Source of the DNA: Sacculina carcini
Lineage: Eukaryota; Arthropoda; Thecostraca; Sacculinidae
Direction of reading: 5' to 3'
Assembly: GCA_916048095.2 (NCBI GenBank)
Contig: OU696594.1
Coordinates: forward strand, 3,534,281-3,598,280
DNA length: 64,000 nucleotides
Shown here piece by piece: positions 9,765 through 22,027 of this stretch; within the stretch, counting starts at the first letter, position 1; every line of letters starts with the position of its first letter. The notes below the pieces were generated by a model. The model saw only the letters and a program-made list of their open reading frames with translations, did not search any database and was not told the DNA's origin. Both the position numbers and the translations under genes were made by a program.

Positions 9765-12700
9765 TTCACTCCCACTCGTCTTTCAGCTCCTCTTGCCCTT
9801 CATTCATCGGTGTGCGTAATTCTCTTCGCCTCCGCACTGCGACTGATGATTCTCCTGTTGCTTCTCCTCAGGCTTGACTACTTCCCCTTTCTCACCACTC
9901 CTCTCACTCTACTGTTGCTACCCCTATTACTTTCCCTCCAACATCCCGTCCTTCTCATCTTTCCATTGGGCTTCTTAACATTCGTTCCTGCAGAAATAAA
10001 ACTCTTCCGATCTGTAATTTAATCTCTTCATTCAATCTCTCTATTTTGTGTTTAACTGAAACCTGGCTTCTCGATTCTGATGTTTCTTCTTTCGCTGCAA
10101 ATATTCCCTCCTCTTACAATTTCTTGCACAAATCTCGCTCACATTATAAATCTTCTGGCGGTGGAGTTGGCTGTATATTTTCCAAGTCTTTCTCTGTTTC
10201 TCCTGTAAATGACCTGATTCCGGATTGCTCCTCATTTGAATTCCTTGCACTCTCCCTTGCTGTTCCTTCTTTCTCTAAATTTTGTTTTTTGATAGTCTAC
10301 CGTCATAATCACCCTGGCTCATCTCCTCTTTTCCTTAACGAATTTTCTTACCTCATCGATGCTGTCTCCTCGCGTTTCTCCAGCGACTTCATCGTCGTAG
10401 GGGATTTCAATTTCTGGGTTGACTCCCCATCCAATAATCCTTACTGTCAAAACTTCATTTCTCTTCTTCAGGCACTCGGTCTATCAATTCTGAATTCTTC
10501 TCCTACTCACATATCTGGTCATTCTCTTGACCTATTTCTCTCTCCCGCTCCCGCTATCTCCTCAGACCGTCCTCCTCCTGATGTTTTCACATTGCCTTCT
10601 GATCCAAATATTTCTGACCATTGCCTCTTGATTTCTTCACTTCCTTTCTCCCGTGCTGCTTGTCCTCCACCATTCTCATATCGCAATTACAAACAGTTTG
10701 ATCCTACTAAATTTACTTCACTTTTATCTTCCTTACTTTCTCTCGACCGCTTCTACTGGCTCCCTCTCCGCGATATTTTTCCAGCCATTTCAGATGTTCT
10801 CTCAGGTATAAATGATTTTATATTTCCTTTGGTCACTCGGTCTAAACCTCTCACTTCCTCTCCCCCTTGGTTCTCCTCTCATCTTCATTCTCTTAAACAT
10901 ACTCAGCGGCGTGCCGAAACTGTCTGGAGTAGAACTCGATCTTCACAGGATTGGGAACTACTTTGCTCTGCCCGGTCGTCTTATGTTTCTGCATTACATA
11001 TTGCCAAACAAGATTTTTACAAATCCAAACTTGCTTCCCTTTCCCGTTCTTCTTCTAAATCTCTTTGGTCCTCTCTCAATTCTCTCTGCGGTCTCCGATC
11101 TCCTTCTACCTCGTGTGATCTTACAGCCTCTCAGTTTGCGTCTTTTTTCTCTGCAAAAATTGATTCTGTTCTAAAGAATATCCCTCCTTTCCGATCCTCC
11201 CTCTGTCATACTCGCACTTCCGAAAATTTTCCTTCATTTTCTTTTGTCTCGCTTCCTGACATTCTCCACCTTTTGTCTTCAATCAAGATGTCCCACTCTC
11301 CCTCGGACTCAATTAATTTTCGAGCTATTTCTGTGTCTCTTCCTTCTCTTGTGCCTTACCTTCTCCACCTTATCAACTCTTCTTTTCTGCATGGTGTTTT
11401 CTTGCCAGACAAACATGCTATTGTTCGACCCATTATAAAAAAACCTACTCTTGATCCCGCTGCTCTCACCAATTACCGTCCTATATCTCTCCTCAGTCTT
11501 CCCTCCAAACTCCTTGAATCCGCTATTTCATTGCAACTCTCTCCTTACATCTCTAAATTCCTTGACCCGTGTCAATCTGGTTTCCGCTCTGCTCACTCTA
11601 CTGAATCTGTACTTATTTCCTTGTGTAATGATACCCTTTCACACTTCTCCTACCGTCAATCTGTCCTCTTGGTATAACTTGATCTGTCCTCGGCTTTTGA
11701 TCTTGTTAGTCACCCTATTATTATTCGTGATCTTTCCTGTTTGGGTCTATCTTCTTCCGCCCTTTCTCTTCTGAAATCTTACCTCACTGATCGTACTTAC
11801 TCAGTTGACTTCAATTCCTCTACCTCTGCTCACTTCCCTCTTCGATCTGGTGTTCCCCAAGGTTCCGTCCTTGGCCCACTATTATTTAATCTTTATATGT
11901 CTTCTCTTTGCCCTGTTCTTCGAAAACATTCCATTACTTTCAAAATCTATGCCGATGACATCCAATTCCTCATTCCTTTAACTCCTTATACTCCCTCCTT
12001 TCTCTCTGATATACTTTCTGAAATTTCCTCTTGGGCCGCCTCTCGGCAGTTGTACTTGAATACTTCTAAGTCTGAGTTCATCGTCCTCCATCCACCTCGT
12101 ATTTCACCTCCTCTTCTCACATTTCCTATCTCAACTGCTGTTCGCAATCTCGGCTCTATCTTTGTCTCTTCGCTCTCCTGCTTTGACAATATCGTTTCTG
12201 TCGCCCGCACTTGTCATCTTATTCTGCGCTCTCTCTACCCTATACGTCCCTATCTTGATAAAAATTCCGCCATCACTCTTGTTCATACTCTCATTTTCCC
12301 CAGGTTAGACTACTGCAACTCGCTTTACTTTAGTGCTCCTCGTTCTCATCTCTTAATCCTTCAGCGTGTGATCAACCAATCTTGTCGATTTGTCTTTCAT
12401 CCTACCTTTTCTCGCCACACGTCTCACCTACTTTTTCAACTCCACTGGCTTCCTATCATCCCACGAATTCATTTTCGCCTTTGCTGTCTCATTTACAAGC
12501 TTCTGCATGATCCTCACCAACCTTCTTATCTTGCTAATCTTTTGTCTCCCACTGACTCACACTCCTCTCGTCGCCCTCTTCCTCTCGCTTGTCCTCGTGC
12601 ATCTAATGAATCTTCCTGGTCCTCTAAATCGTTCTTCTTTTACGCCCCTCGCTTGTATAATTCTCTTCCCTCTCATATCACCCGCGCCTCTTCATTTCGG

Positions 12701-13154
12701 TCATTCCGCCATCGGCTTCGCCTGTACCTTTTTGACATTTCATTTGATCCCGTCTCTCACTCTCTCTCTCTCCTTTCGCCTCTCTGTGATATTGTTTGAA
12801 CTATTTCTCCGTTTCATGATTATTTCAATTCTCGTTGTCTTATTTTTCCCTGTCTTGAGCACAGTTACTGCTTCCTTTCCTTCCTTGCTGCTTTATTTAT
12901 TCTATTGTGAATGTTCTCTGTAATAATTCTCTGTCGATTTTATTGTTCGAACATACCACTTGATTTTTTGGAACTGTGCCCTTTGTGCTTGTGCTTGCTA
13001 TTTACCAATTTTGGTTGTTTTGTGACTTCTCTTTCTATTACTTGCTCATTTCTCCCATATTCTTTACAATTGTCGTTTTATCTCAATTGATGTTTTCCGT
13101 TTTTCGCGCTTGTGTTTTACCGGCGCTATAGCAAATACACGTTGTTGTTGTTGT
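9765..13154 (+). mobile_element. Non-LTR retrotransposon (CR1/L2-like LINE) nested in PLE 2
   Basis: Near full-length LINE with endonuclease and RT, ending in a (TTG)5 tail (about 13141-13154) like CR1/L2 elements that end in short repeats rather than poly-A. Immediately to its right the PLE sequence resumes (AAGAAGTTCAACTTC) where it stopped at about 9717 (GTGTCTGAAG), so the LINE landed inside PLE copy 2. The 5' boundary lies somewhere in 9718-9780, in a patch of GTGTCTG repeats. Confidence 0.85.
9878..12799 (+). pseudogene. LINE ORF2: AP endonuclease + reverse transcriptase, one in-frame stop
   Basis: Open in one frame from 9878 apart from a single TAA at 11675-11677. The endonuclease domain has L-N-I-R-S-C-R-N-K (about 9972), L-C-L-T-E-T-W-L (10050), V-G-D-F-N-F-W-V (about 10396) and S-D-H-C-L-L (10613). 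The RT has Y-R-P-I-S-L-L (about 11475), Q-S-G-F-R-S-A-H-S-T-E (11574), D-L-S-S-A-F-D just after the stop, S-G-V-P-Q-G-S-V-L-G-P (11850) and catalytic Y-A-D-D-I-Q-F (about 11950). The C-terminus has L-H-W-L-P-I-I. The lone nonsense codon sits beside the first catalytic Asp and probably kills an otherwise well-preserved copy. Codons are very rich in C/T. Confidence 0.9.
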
Positions 13155-13570
13155 TGAAGAAGTTCAACTTCATCTTATATCATTTATCCACCAGACACGT
13201 GAGTACTCCATACATTTTGGATCTAAATATATATATATATATATACATGCATATATATATGCTCGTATATATCTATATATACGTATATATGCGTATATAT
13301 ATACATATATATACACATATATACATATATATAAAATAGAATTTGAGGATATACTCTGTTGTCTCAAAACTTGCAGTTGAGATCAACTCCTCTGCAGCCG
13401 TTCATCAATTTACTGGGTTCCACTTCCCGTATATATAAGCTTCCCGTATATTCTAAAAAGCTGGAACAATGTCGGAGTAACATTGAGTTCTTACGTTTAT
13501 GTCGTAAAAATACAATAATTCCGATGGGATTGAGAGCAAAAAATGTTCTACGAAGTACATTTCCGTCGTT
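13155..13570 (+). mobile_element. Penelope-like element 2, 5' end and start of ORF (plus strand)
   Basis: 13155-13230 is the reverse complement of 9030-9105, and 13345-13435 repeats 3590-3660. So the PLE terminal sequence resumes here after the LINE, now on the plus strand. 13441-13570 encodes the same N-terminal residues as the minus-strand leader at 8996-8880 (E-F-L-R-L-C-R-K-N). At 13570 the homology stops abruptly in a CGT-rich junction with gypsy sequence. PLE 2 is therefore a truncated partner in inverted orientation to PLE 1. Confidence 0.8.
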
Positions 13571-15161
13571 GGTAGTCGTCAGTCGTCGTCGTCGTAGACA
13601 CAGTGGCCGGAAGAAAGCAACGTTGGAATTGTTTTGTACGACAACGAATTGGAGAAATGCACTGGGAATGCTGTTTGGATGTAAACCGTGTGCTTCTTGC
13701 TGCCACGAAATCATCAGGAATTGACTTGCTCATCGGATGATGGTCGTTGTGCTTGATCTTGTACAGCATGCACACGCTGCTGACCTTTCGACGATGGCAA
13801 AGATCACCAAGAACCAAGTCACCACAGAGGAACTTGCAAGTTCTAACAACTCTGAAAAGGAGATGGTTGAAAAGGAGAGCAAATGCGCTGTCCAGTGGTT
13901 GGGACGACCCTATAAACAATGCCTGCAACGTGAAATGGCCTTGAAACTATCAATGGTTTTGGTGCGATCAGAGGACAACAGAGCGTATTGCCTGACAAGA
14001 ATACCGCAACAGTGGCTACGATGCATTGACGGTCAAGTGACGGCAGCTCCCGGTTTGCGTGATTGTGGTGACCTGGATGATGCCGTGCAACGCATACACG
14101 TGGAAGCCGGTCACCCAGGAGTTCGGTGCACCTTGTATTTCGTTAGGCGTCACAAACTGAATGTCACAAGACGTCAAGTACATCGAGTGGTGACGGCATG
14201 TCAAACTTGTCGGTCAATAGATCCATCACCAATCAAGTGGCGGCGTGGTGATGTGAGTGTGCCAGGTATTTGGCAGCGTGTGGCCATCGATGTGACGCAT
14301 TATAACGGCCGCGTGTATTTGACGATGATCGACTGTGGCCCGTCAAAGTTCGTGTTGTGGCGTCAATTACCTACGGAATCAGCGTCCCATGTTGTTCGAG
14401 AGCTCGAGCGAGTTTTCTTTGAACGAGGTGCACCAGAGGAAGTTCTTTCTGACAATGGCACAGGTTTTCGAAGCCGAGAATTTTCTGCCTTTGCTGCAAA
14501 ATGGTGCGTCAAGATTCGATACCGATGCGCTTACGTGCCGTCCGGGAACGGTATTGTAGAACGGTGCCACCGCAGCATTAAAACGATTGCTGCGAGAAAA
14601 CAGTGTTCCGTGCCGGAAGCAGTGAATCTACATAACGTCACGCCAAAGGACGACGTTACTTCTGCAACGGCCCCGGCTAACATCATTTACGGATATTCTC
14701 CGAGAGTGAGGTAAATTGATCGAGAACCAGAAGCAAGAGCGCGCGGGTTCACTTGCCGCTTCGGTGTTGGTGATAATGTGTGGGTGAAACCACCAGGAGC
14801 ACGCTGCACGAGTCAATATACACCCGCCAAGGTGACTGCGATTGTCTCAGAGCAGGCGGTAGAAGTGGACGGTGTGACTCGTCACGTGCGAGATTTGAGA
14901 CTACGTCGTTGTCACTATGATGTTCGTGAAGACAATACTGAGAATAAACAAGGACGATGTTCAGCTCAGCACAGCGAAGATGATTATCCCATATACGTAC
15001 CTGTTACGCCAGCAGCAGTGAGCAGCAACTTACCTTCACAGTCGAATGAATCAGCGGAGCCCGAGCACGGCAGTGGCGGAGTACCGGCCGATGATATAGT
15101 CCCGAGAAGATCCGGCCGTGAGAGTAGGCCACCTGCGTGGCTGAGTGACTATGAGACTTGA
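13571..15161 (+). pseudogene. Gypsy-type integrase end of Pol, 5'-truncated, one in-frame stop
   Basis: The main frame runs from 13737. The integrase N-terminal H2C2 finger (H-V-E-A-G-H-P-G-V-R ... C-Q-T-C-R, about 14095-14210) is followed by the catalytic core: A-I-D-V-T-H-Y (14285), L-S-D-N-G-T-G-F (14447), and P-S-G-N-G-I-V-E-R (about 14538). A TAA at 14712-14714 interrupts the frame, which then continues in register to a C-terminal region ending R-R-S-G-R-E-S-R-P-P-A-W-L-S-D-Y at 15161. RT and RNase H are missing because the copy begins at the junction with PLE 2. 13600-13735 holds further degenerate Pol-like sequence. The following LTR (15210) recurs at 61151. Confidence 0.85.
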
Positions 15162-15209
15162 GACAAGGCTTGGTGAACATTTTTGTCATGATTCTTGAGA
15201 ATCAGGAGG

Positions 15210-15680
15210 TGTATTTGTGTGTGCGATTGTCATTGTTTGAGTATACTTGCGAGTGAGCATGCATGTGTGCGTGTGTGCGTTTGTGTATGCGTTGCCTTGT
15301 GTATGCGTTTGACTGAGTGCGTGTGGGCTTAGACTTGACCTTGACGACCCTTGTTATTGTGTGTATCATGTTGGAGACCACTGGCTAGTTCGAGTGGCCA
15401 GTTCGATTCGCGTGTGAGCGTCAGTGTGTTGATGTCACTGTGTGTGTGTGATGGTGTCGGTGGTGTGGTATTGCGGTTGAATTGTGTTGTGGTTGGATTG
15501 CAGTGTGGCGATAAATTTCTCTTACTTTTTCTACTACAGTATAAGTGCATGTTTGTGTATGTATATATATAAGTGCATGTTTGTGTATGTGTGTATATTT
15601 ATAAGTGCATGTTTGTGTATGTATGTATATGTATATATGTATTTACGCTTTGTTGTTCATCTTGAAGTTATGCGCTCCAG
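15210..15680 (+). repeat. 3' LTR of the gypsy element at 13571-15161 (right border unclear)
   Basis: It starts TGTATTTGTGTGTGCG after a purine stretch (AATCAGGAGG). The first ~115 bp match 61151-61290 closely, where they precede a gag ORF. The right border cannot be set; the sequence runs into GT-rich repeats and then a GCGCTATAGTAAATATACG motif near 15689 that resembles LINE 3' tails. Confidence 0.6.
15541..15640 (+). repeat. Tandem repeat, three ~32-bp units
   Basis: Three copies of ATAAGTGCATGTTTGTGTATG with variable TA/TG tails, at about 15541, 15569 and 15601. It lies within or next to the LTR. Confidence 0.85.
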
Positions 15681-15719
15681 TGTTTCACAGGCGCTATAGT
15701 AAATATACGTTCGTTCGTG

Positions 15720-17589
15720 TTCAATATTGTTTATCTGCAGTGCATCTAAAACTGTGTGCGAATATTTGCGCTTTATAAATACACATTACGTTACCTTACC
15801 TAACAATTATCCTATTATCGAATAAATTCTAGGAGTTATGCATCACATTCATTGATGAATGTTTGTGCAGTAGTGTGTGAATGTCTGTAATGATGAATAT
15901 TTTTCATAACAATTTTCCAAAAATAATATATAATAAAGTACATGGAATGTACATGGAGTGTATATGGAAAATCCGTATATTGTAAAAATCAGTACAAATA
16001 TTAGCAGAATACTAAACAATGTATTATAGACTATTGAATGTAGAATAAGTTAAACTTGAATGAAACATTCATAAAATGATCCCGATAACTGATAAATTAA
16101 TTGATTATGTAGAAAATATGCAAAACATTTTGAATGTTGATGTTTATGTATGAATAACGCACTTGGATTAAATCAAAATGCAAATGGAGCAAATCAAAAT
16201 GCAAATGGTATAGCCGCCTTGTGTGAAAGGAGCATTACAACTACATTTTGAGGTAGAACAGAGAAACACCTGTCTTCAAGATAATTTTACCTTTTTAAGA
16301 AACTGGTGCGCCACGTGTAACTGCGTCTCGCGCCACATGACGGTACCTGTCAGAAGCGCAGTGTCCTGTGCAGCTGTGTGTCGTGTTGTGTTTGTTCGAC
16401 TTGCTTGTCTCTTCTTGTATGCAGGAATACAGTCGGTCCAAAGAACTCGCACTGTGAACATGTGTAATTTCATGGCTAGCTAAACGCCACAACACCAGCT
16501 ATTCTGACAGAGCATCTATTGTTTTCAAGACGCTCTCTTTGTGACTCAAACTAGTTGTGGCTCATCGACCAGTTGGCTGATTCTATACAATACAATGCCA
16601 CTCAAAATTGAACTTCTTATATTCGGGGAAAACTGCAAGCAGTAGCACGTGTTCGCACGAGGCTGTGTATTTGGTGTGCTGCGTTTGGTGTTGTTTTCTG
16701 TTAAATTAATCACATTTAATTATGAGAGGAGTTTTGAAATGTGATAAAGTAATCCGCATCGTGTATTGACGCCGAGTTCGCCAGACGAAACCTGCGTGAA
16801 CCATCAATGCAGATAAACACTCGACAGCAGTACTGAACCGACCTCACCATACAATACTTCACTTGTGTGTCGCTCGCTTGTGCAAGTTCGACACTGGACA
16901 TACTGGACATCAACTGACGCGTAGACTATACCGGAGTATCCCTAGTTATCTTCGTTTTTAGATAACGTGAATGCTGCGACTGCCGCTCATTGCCTAAGTC
17001 AATATGATTTGTAGTAATTTTAACAGGGCAATCGCTATGTCACTGAGGGACTAGTATCAATAAGGTGAGGCCAATTCTAAGGTAACCAGGATGCAACACC
17101 CCGGGTATGTTTGACCTCGCTTGAGTACTGGCTAGCTTTCATTTTCTTCATTAGGTTAGATAAGGTTGGGTTAATTAGGCTGAGTTTGTTGATTAAGAGA
17201 AAGAGAGCCGCGACTGAAGCGGTACCAAACGTACCCGGAGCATAATATCCCTAGCTCCAATTCTAACATTATTAAAACTCTGGTGGACAGACTGAAACAT
17301 TTATTCACCACACACAGAACAAGGAGTTAGATAAAAGAGAATGTTGCACGCCAACAGAAACGACCAATCGCAAGTCCTATTGATCACGCTCGTACATTCC
17401 ATCAGCAACAATATGATCCTAGCTTACAACAGGATTGCACAAGGCGTTACAGAGTTGCACAATTGCACGAAATTAGAAATACACGCGAACAGACACACAC
17501 ACACATATATAAATACACAAATGAACGATATCAAAAATATACACAAGCCAACATAGGCGTACATAGGCCACAACATCCTCTCATGAAAA
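15720..17589. other. No recognisable gene
   Basis: AT-rich non-coding sequence. Small items only: a doubled AAATCAAAATGCAAATGG unit (about 16171-16210) and a CA-rich stretch at 17490-17520. The open frames here are short and show no family motifs or codon bias. I see no RNA gene. Confidence 0.5.
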
Positions 17590-18290
17590 TTTAGATAAAT
17601 TCCCCTGAAATAGCACGCTGCAACTCAGTCAAATATTTGGGCGTTATTATCGATGAAAACTTCAAATTGTCTTCTCATAAAGCCAACGTTTACAAAATTG
17701 TATCCAGGAGCATCGGTATGATCTCCCAAGTTGAAACTATTTTTCCAACTTATGCTCCCCTTTTACTTTATAACGCACTGGCGTTACCACATCTTTCATA
17801 CTGTCAATTTACTATGCATTTGGGGCTTGGGGCATTCAACGTCATTTGATCGGCTGAGGGTTGTTAAAAAAAGACCAATCAGTGTAATTTCAATTTCTCA
17901 TCTTCTGGCCCACGCCTCTCCCATCTTTCGGTCACTAAATATCTACAAATTTGACGATTTAGTTAAGTATCACATTTTTCTAACAGTTCATTAACAGTTT
18001 CTATCAGTTCTTGCAGTGCAAATCAGCGCCATCGATCCAGAACAATATATATTACAAATCAAAAAAGCAAATACAAGGAATATACAGCCTCTTACCCAGC
18101 CCACATATTCTCACAATTTCGAAACGAATTCACTCTTTGTAAGTGCTCCAATAGTCTGGAACACAGTGCCATCCCCATTAGTTAAACATCCTTCTGATCT
18201 GCCAAACGAAACTCGTCAATTTAGAGATATTATTAAAAAAGTTTTACAGAAGGATTATTTAAGTTATGCATATAGTTATTCCTCATATTT
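17590..18290 (+). pseudogene. Degenerate LINE reverse-transcriptase C-terminus
   Basis: The frame opens with S-V-K-Y-L-G-V-I-I-D (17630), the conserved V-x-x-L-G-V-x-x-D block that follows the RT palm in LINEs. It continues to L-P-H-L-S-Y-C-Q at 17800 and then breaks. A second frame (18016-18300) carries W-N-T-V-P-S-P-L-V, like the Y/W-N-x-L-P-x-x-I motif near the end of such ORFs. At least two frameshifts separate the pieces. It is not the same family as the 9765-13154 LINE. Confidence 0.7.
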
Positions 18291-18727
18291 AATGTTATAT
18301 TTTCGTCTTAGTGGATATATTTTGGATGTTAAAAATAAGGAAGTATGGGTGACTGAGACAGTTCAACAGACAAATGCCACAGAAGGGGTTAACTACATAC
18401 CTCAACCTGTCAAGGAACCACAAGAAGACGATTTGGACAATATGCCATTGATAAAACGGCTAGCACTAAAACGGATCCAGGATATAGGAGTAAATATAGG
18501 TGATCATCGACAGAATACGTAGCTGACATTGTATAAGCGAAAGGCCGAAACCAACAATTCTGAAAATAAAAGTAAACAAATAACGACCCAGAACCAGACT
18601 GTCTGATGATAGATCGAACAAAATAGACGTCAACATAGACAATGTGAATCTCACTCAATCTAGTGACAATAATCTTGTAAATGCTATTTTGCCATAATTT
18701 GGTGTTCGCTGTATTTGTGCTATGTAA

Positions 18728-18890
18728 AACCGCGGTCACACGAGGCCAATTGTTGGCCAAGCCAACGATTGGCCTAGCCAACTGTTGGCTTGCAGCGGAC
18801 AATCGTTGGCTAGGCCAACAGTTGGCTTGGCCAACAATTGGCTTGCGACTGGTCACACGAGGCCAGTAATTGTCCAAGCCAATAGATGTG
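18728..18890 (+). repeat. Left TIR and subterminal TTGGC palindrome array of the Harbinger element
   Basis: After the TIR come repeated blocks built on CCAATTGTTGGC, CCAACGATTGG and CCAACAGTTGG in both orientations, then a second GGTCACACGAGGCC. The right end (22275-22417) has the mirror arrangement. Each block can pair with itself and with the others. They probably bind transposase. Confidence 0.85.
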
Positions 18891-18965
18891 GTGCATAGTA
18901 CGTTCAGTGTGGTTTGTCTTGCTGTCCTGACTAGTTCTCTCAGTGGTGGTGGTGCTTTGCCGATC

Positions 18966-19422
18966 ATGCCAAAAATAAAAAGGAATTTTTTAAAGCACTG
19001 CATATCAATTGTGTGCGATGAAATTGAAAACGAACTACAAGAGGAAGAGCGAGGCACAAGCGCGAAAATATGGGTGAAACCATGGATTTACGCAAGAAAC
19101 AAATTTGGGGCATCAGACAACTTGATTCAAGAACTGTTGAGCGAAGACGTTTTGTAGTACAGAAATGTTCTACGCATGGACGAAGATAAGTTTAACGAGT
19201 TATTAGAGATCGTGTCTCCTGCGATCGAAAAACAGAACAGCGTGATGAGGCCTGCTCTTTCTGCGAAAATGAAGTTTGAAATAACCTTGAGATATCTGGC
19301 CAGTGGTGACAGCCTGCATTCCCTTGCTCTACTATTTAGAGTTCCAACAACAACAGCGTATCTACGTTTCTGTATGATGTGCTGAGGGCAGTTTACGATG
19401 GTCTTGCTTCGTACATCAAGGT
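18966..19422 (+). pseudogene. Harbinger transposase, N-terminal exon
   Basis: Starts with ATG at 18966. A basic N-terminus is followed by the region before the DDE core (M-D-E-D-K-F-N-E-L-L ... L-S-A-K-M-K-F-E-I-T-L-R-Y-L-A-S-G), as in HARBI1-type nucleases. An in-frame TAG lies at 19155-19157, and a frameshift near 19355 is needed to follow the protein to Y-D-G-L-A-S-Y-I-K, which ends at a good splice donor (AAG|GTAAGA, 19422/19423). The copy is inactive. Confidence 0.8.
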
Positions 19423-19484
19423 AAGAATAAACCCATATGATTTGTTCTTATTATGATTTATATTATTTTTTTTGTCCTTATCAT

Positions 19485-20719
19485 TAGGGCTGTCAAAAAA
19501 GTAACCTAAAAATCAGAAAAAAGTAACTTTATTTTCGAGAAAAAGTAACCTAAAAATAACCTGAGTTTTAATGTTATTATCACTTTTGTATCGCTTTATC
19601 ACATGTTTATCACGCCTTTGCTGATTAGTGCGCTATATGAAATACACGGTTTGTTTGTTGTTTGTTTGTGAACATATAAAGTAACCTAATAACCAATAAA
19701 AAAAGTAACCTAAAAATAACCTTCAAAAAAGGTCAATTTCTGTTTGCAGTTCTGAAGGAAGAAAATACACCAGTCCTTCTATCCTATTTCCGAGTTGGTA
19801 CTATTTTTCCGTCCTCTCTCCGATCTGGCACCATTTTACATCAAACCACCATAAGTGACTTACCATAATTTTGCTAACTTCGAAAAAAGGAGCATAACCA
19901 TCCAAATATAATTTCATGTGTAAGGCTAATACAAATGCGAAATACACTAATTGCAAATGTAAATATTTGTAATAATGGTCGCAATAATGTTCCAATGGAA
20001 CTTTTTATCAAATAGCACGTACTACAGCTTGTATATTTGTGTGAGCGTAAACACTGCATGTGTGAATGCCCCCGTCCTCCCATATGTAGCACCCTGTGCT
20101 CACAGTCTTATCAATGTAAAACGTGAGAAAATGGCGCTATCTCACGCCCTGAAAATCACGTTCTAATTCCTGTTCAAGTAAATACGTACTGTCAAGTGCT
20201 ACAGTGCAGTATCTGGTATAGAGAGCTCACACATCGTACTATACCACGCTCCAAACATCTCACGACACCCTCCAGTTCGTGGACATTTTCTAAAATGGAA
20301 TTACACTATCCTGCGTAACCAAAAACGTATATTTATCGAGTAGCACAGATATTAAGATGAATACCAATTGCTAAATCCTAACAGCAGAAACTTTGACATT
20401 TCTTGATCTTCAGACCTAATAGTCCATCTCTTTTCCTATTTTATCCTCATATATACCGTTTTGTGCCTCTTATCTGCAAAAAGTCACCGAACTTCGTGGT
20501 TAACTTACCTAATAACAAGAAAAATACCAAAAGCTAACCTGACGGTAAAAAGTAACCTTAAAAGCAAAAAAAGTAACTTAACGATGGAAAAGTAACTTTT
20601 GGTAACTTAATAACTTTTTAAATAATTATCGTACACAACTTTTATATGCAGTTTTAGGTAGCTTATGAAAAAGTGACCTTTAGGTGAAAAAGTAACTTTA
20701 TTAACTTTTGACAGCCCTA
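19485..20719. mobile_element. Non-autonomous hAT-type element inside the Harbinger intron
   Basis: Both ends read TAGGGCTGTCAAAA (inverted). They are flanked by a perfect 8-bp duplication CTTATCAT (19477-19484, 20720-20727), the signature of hAT transposons. The 1235-bp interior has no transposase. It has many AAAAGTAACCT-type repeats near both ends, which may be transposase-binding sites. Confidence 0.9.
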
Positions 20720-20769
20720 CTTATCATATATAATTAGTTTTTATTCACAGTAAACTAGTAAAAGTAAAA

Positions 20770-21435
20770 CCCCAACACATAACACCCCAACACTACAGCA
20801 TCGTTCTGTTTGCCCTGGTTGACGCAGAGTACTGTTTCAGATACATCGACGTCGGCAACGATGGCAGGGCGTCGGACAGCACTGTATTCAGGAACTCTTC
20901 CCTGAACATAGCGATGGAGAGAAACCTCCTTAATTGGCCTAAAGGTGGGGTTTGTGTGGGGGATGACGCTTTTCCCTTGCAGACCAATCTGCTGAAACCC
21001 TTCAGCCATCGTAACCTCACGCAATGCGAAAAGATATTCAATTATCGGTTGTCAAGGGCGAGGCGAGTGGTGGAGAACGCATTTGGAATACTATGTTCAA
21101 GATTCCGAATTTTCTTGAGGCCAATTGATTTAAAGATTGACACGACAATTGCCTTGGTGAAAGCTGCGTGCGCCCTCCACAATTGGCTGCGTAAAACGTC
21201 TCCAAAAAAGTATTTTTCGTCTGGTTCTGTGGATAGTGAAGACTTGAACAACGGTGATATTAATGTGGGCTCCTGGAGACGAGAGGTCACTGCAGGATCA
21301 TTGCAATCTTTGAGCCGAGAGACAGTGGGATTTTTATCCAACAACCATACCAGAGCAGCTGGCGAGATTAGAAGACAGTATATGGAAGCGTTCAACACCC
21401 ATTTGTCGGTTCCGTGGCAACTGGATCGGATATGA
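20770..21435 (+). pseudogene. Harbinger transposase, C-terminal exon (DDE_Tnp_4-like)
   Basis: It resumes the transposase: S-I-V-L-F-A-L-V-D-A-E, then Y-I-D-V-G-N-D-G-R-A-S-D (second catalytic Asp region, about 20845), and V-V-E-N-A-F-G-I-L (catalytic Glu, about 21070). It ends at the TGA at 21433-21435. The segment with the first Asp, normally just upstream, is missing between the intron acceptor (about 20749) and 20770. The protein would cut DNA at the TIRs. Confidence 0.85.
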
Positions 21436-21441
21436 GACAAA

Positions 21442-21444
<3 letters not shown>

Positions 21445-21524
<80 letters not shown>
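21445..21524. repeat. (TA)40 microsatellite
   Basis: Perfect TA run inside the Harbinger element, downstream of the transposase stop. It reads as an artificial Ile-Tyr run in overlapping frames. Confidence 0.97.
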
Positions 21525-21528
<4 letters not shown>

Positions 21529-21673
21529 CATGTTTGAAATCGTTTGTGAGATGTTTTCAATTTGTTGAAATTTGTTTGTAAAATCTTTGAATTGCGTTTT
21601 GAATATATAAAAAATATTATATTGTGAAATTGGTGTAATGCAAATGTATTGGTGTAAATGCACAATCACTCAC

Positions 21674-22027
21674 CAGATTCGATGAAGATTCCTGCACAGA
21701 AGAAGTGTTCCGCCAGAAGGAATGAGCAGCCGAAAACCAGCCAAGCCTAGGGGTGTATATATCCGCAGCACCCGCTCCACTTTTTGCCGCTCTCTTCATC
21801 TTGTTCACTTCTATGCGGTAGACACTCTTGAGGGATTTAATTTTTCTTTTTAACATATCCAGACTGGGAACGTCGATTCCCGCCCCAATCAGCTCGTCTC
21901 TCAGCTCCACAAAACTACGTTCTCTTACAAATTTGACCATGTAATTCTTATTTGTTGCATCCCACAACGCGGAATACTTTTGGAAGATATCCAAAAAAGC
22001 AATGGTTTCCTTAGTTGACCACTTCAT
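21674..22027 (-). CDS. Harbinger accessory Myb/MADF-like protein, first exon
   Basis: Begins M-K-W-S-T-K-E-T-I-A-F-L (ATG at 22027), a SANT/Myb-like or MADF DNA-binding fold with spaced Trp/Leu. It continues 118 residues to a canonical donor (TCTG|GTGAGT at 21674/21673). In PIF/Harbinger elements this second protein imports transposase into the nucleus and binds subterminal repeats. Downstream exons are not apparent; the microsatellite at 21445-21524 may have replaced them. Frame intact over the visible exon. Confidence 0.75.

Noticed and set aside
10041..12923. Additional ORFs overlapping the LINE (for example 12390-12923)
   Set aside because: Out-of-frame shadows of a pyrimidine-rich coding strand; the LINE frame accounts for all motifs.
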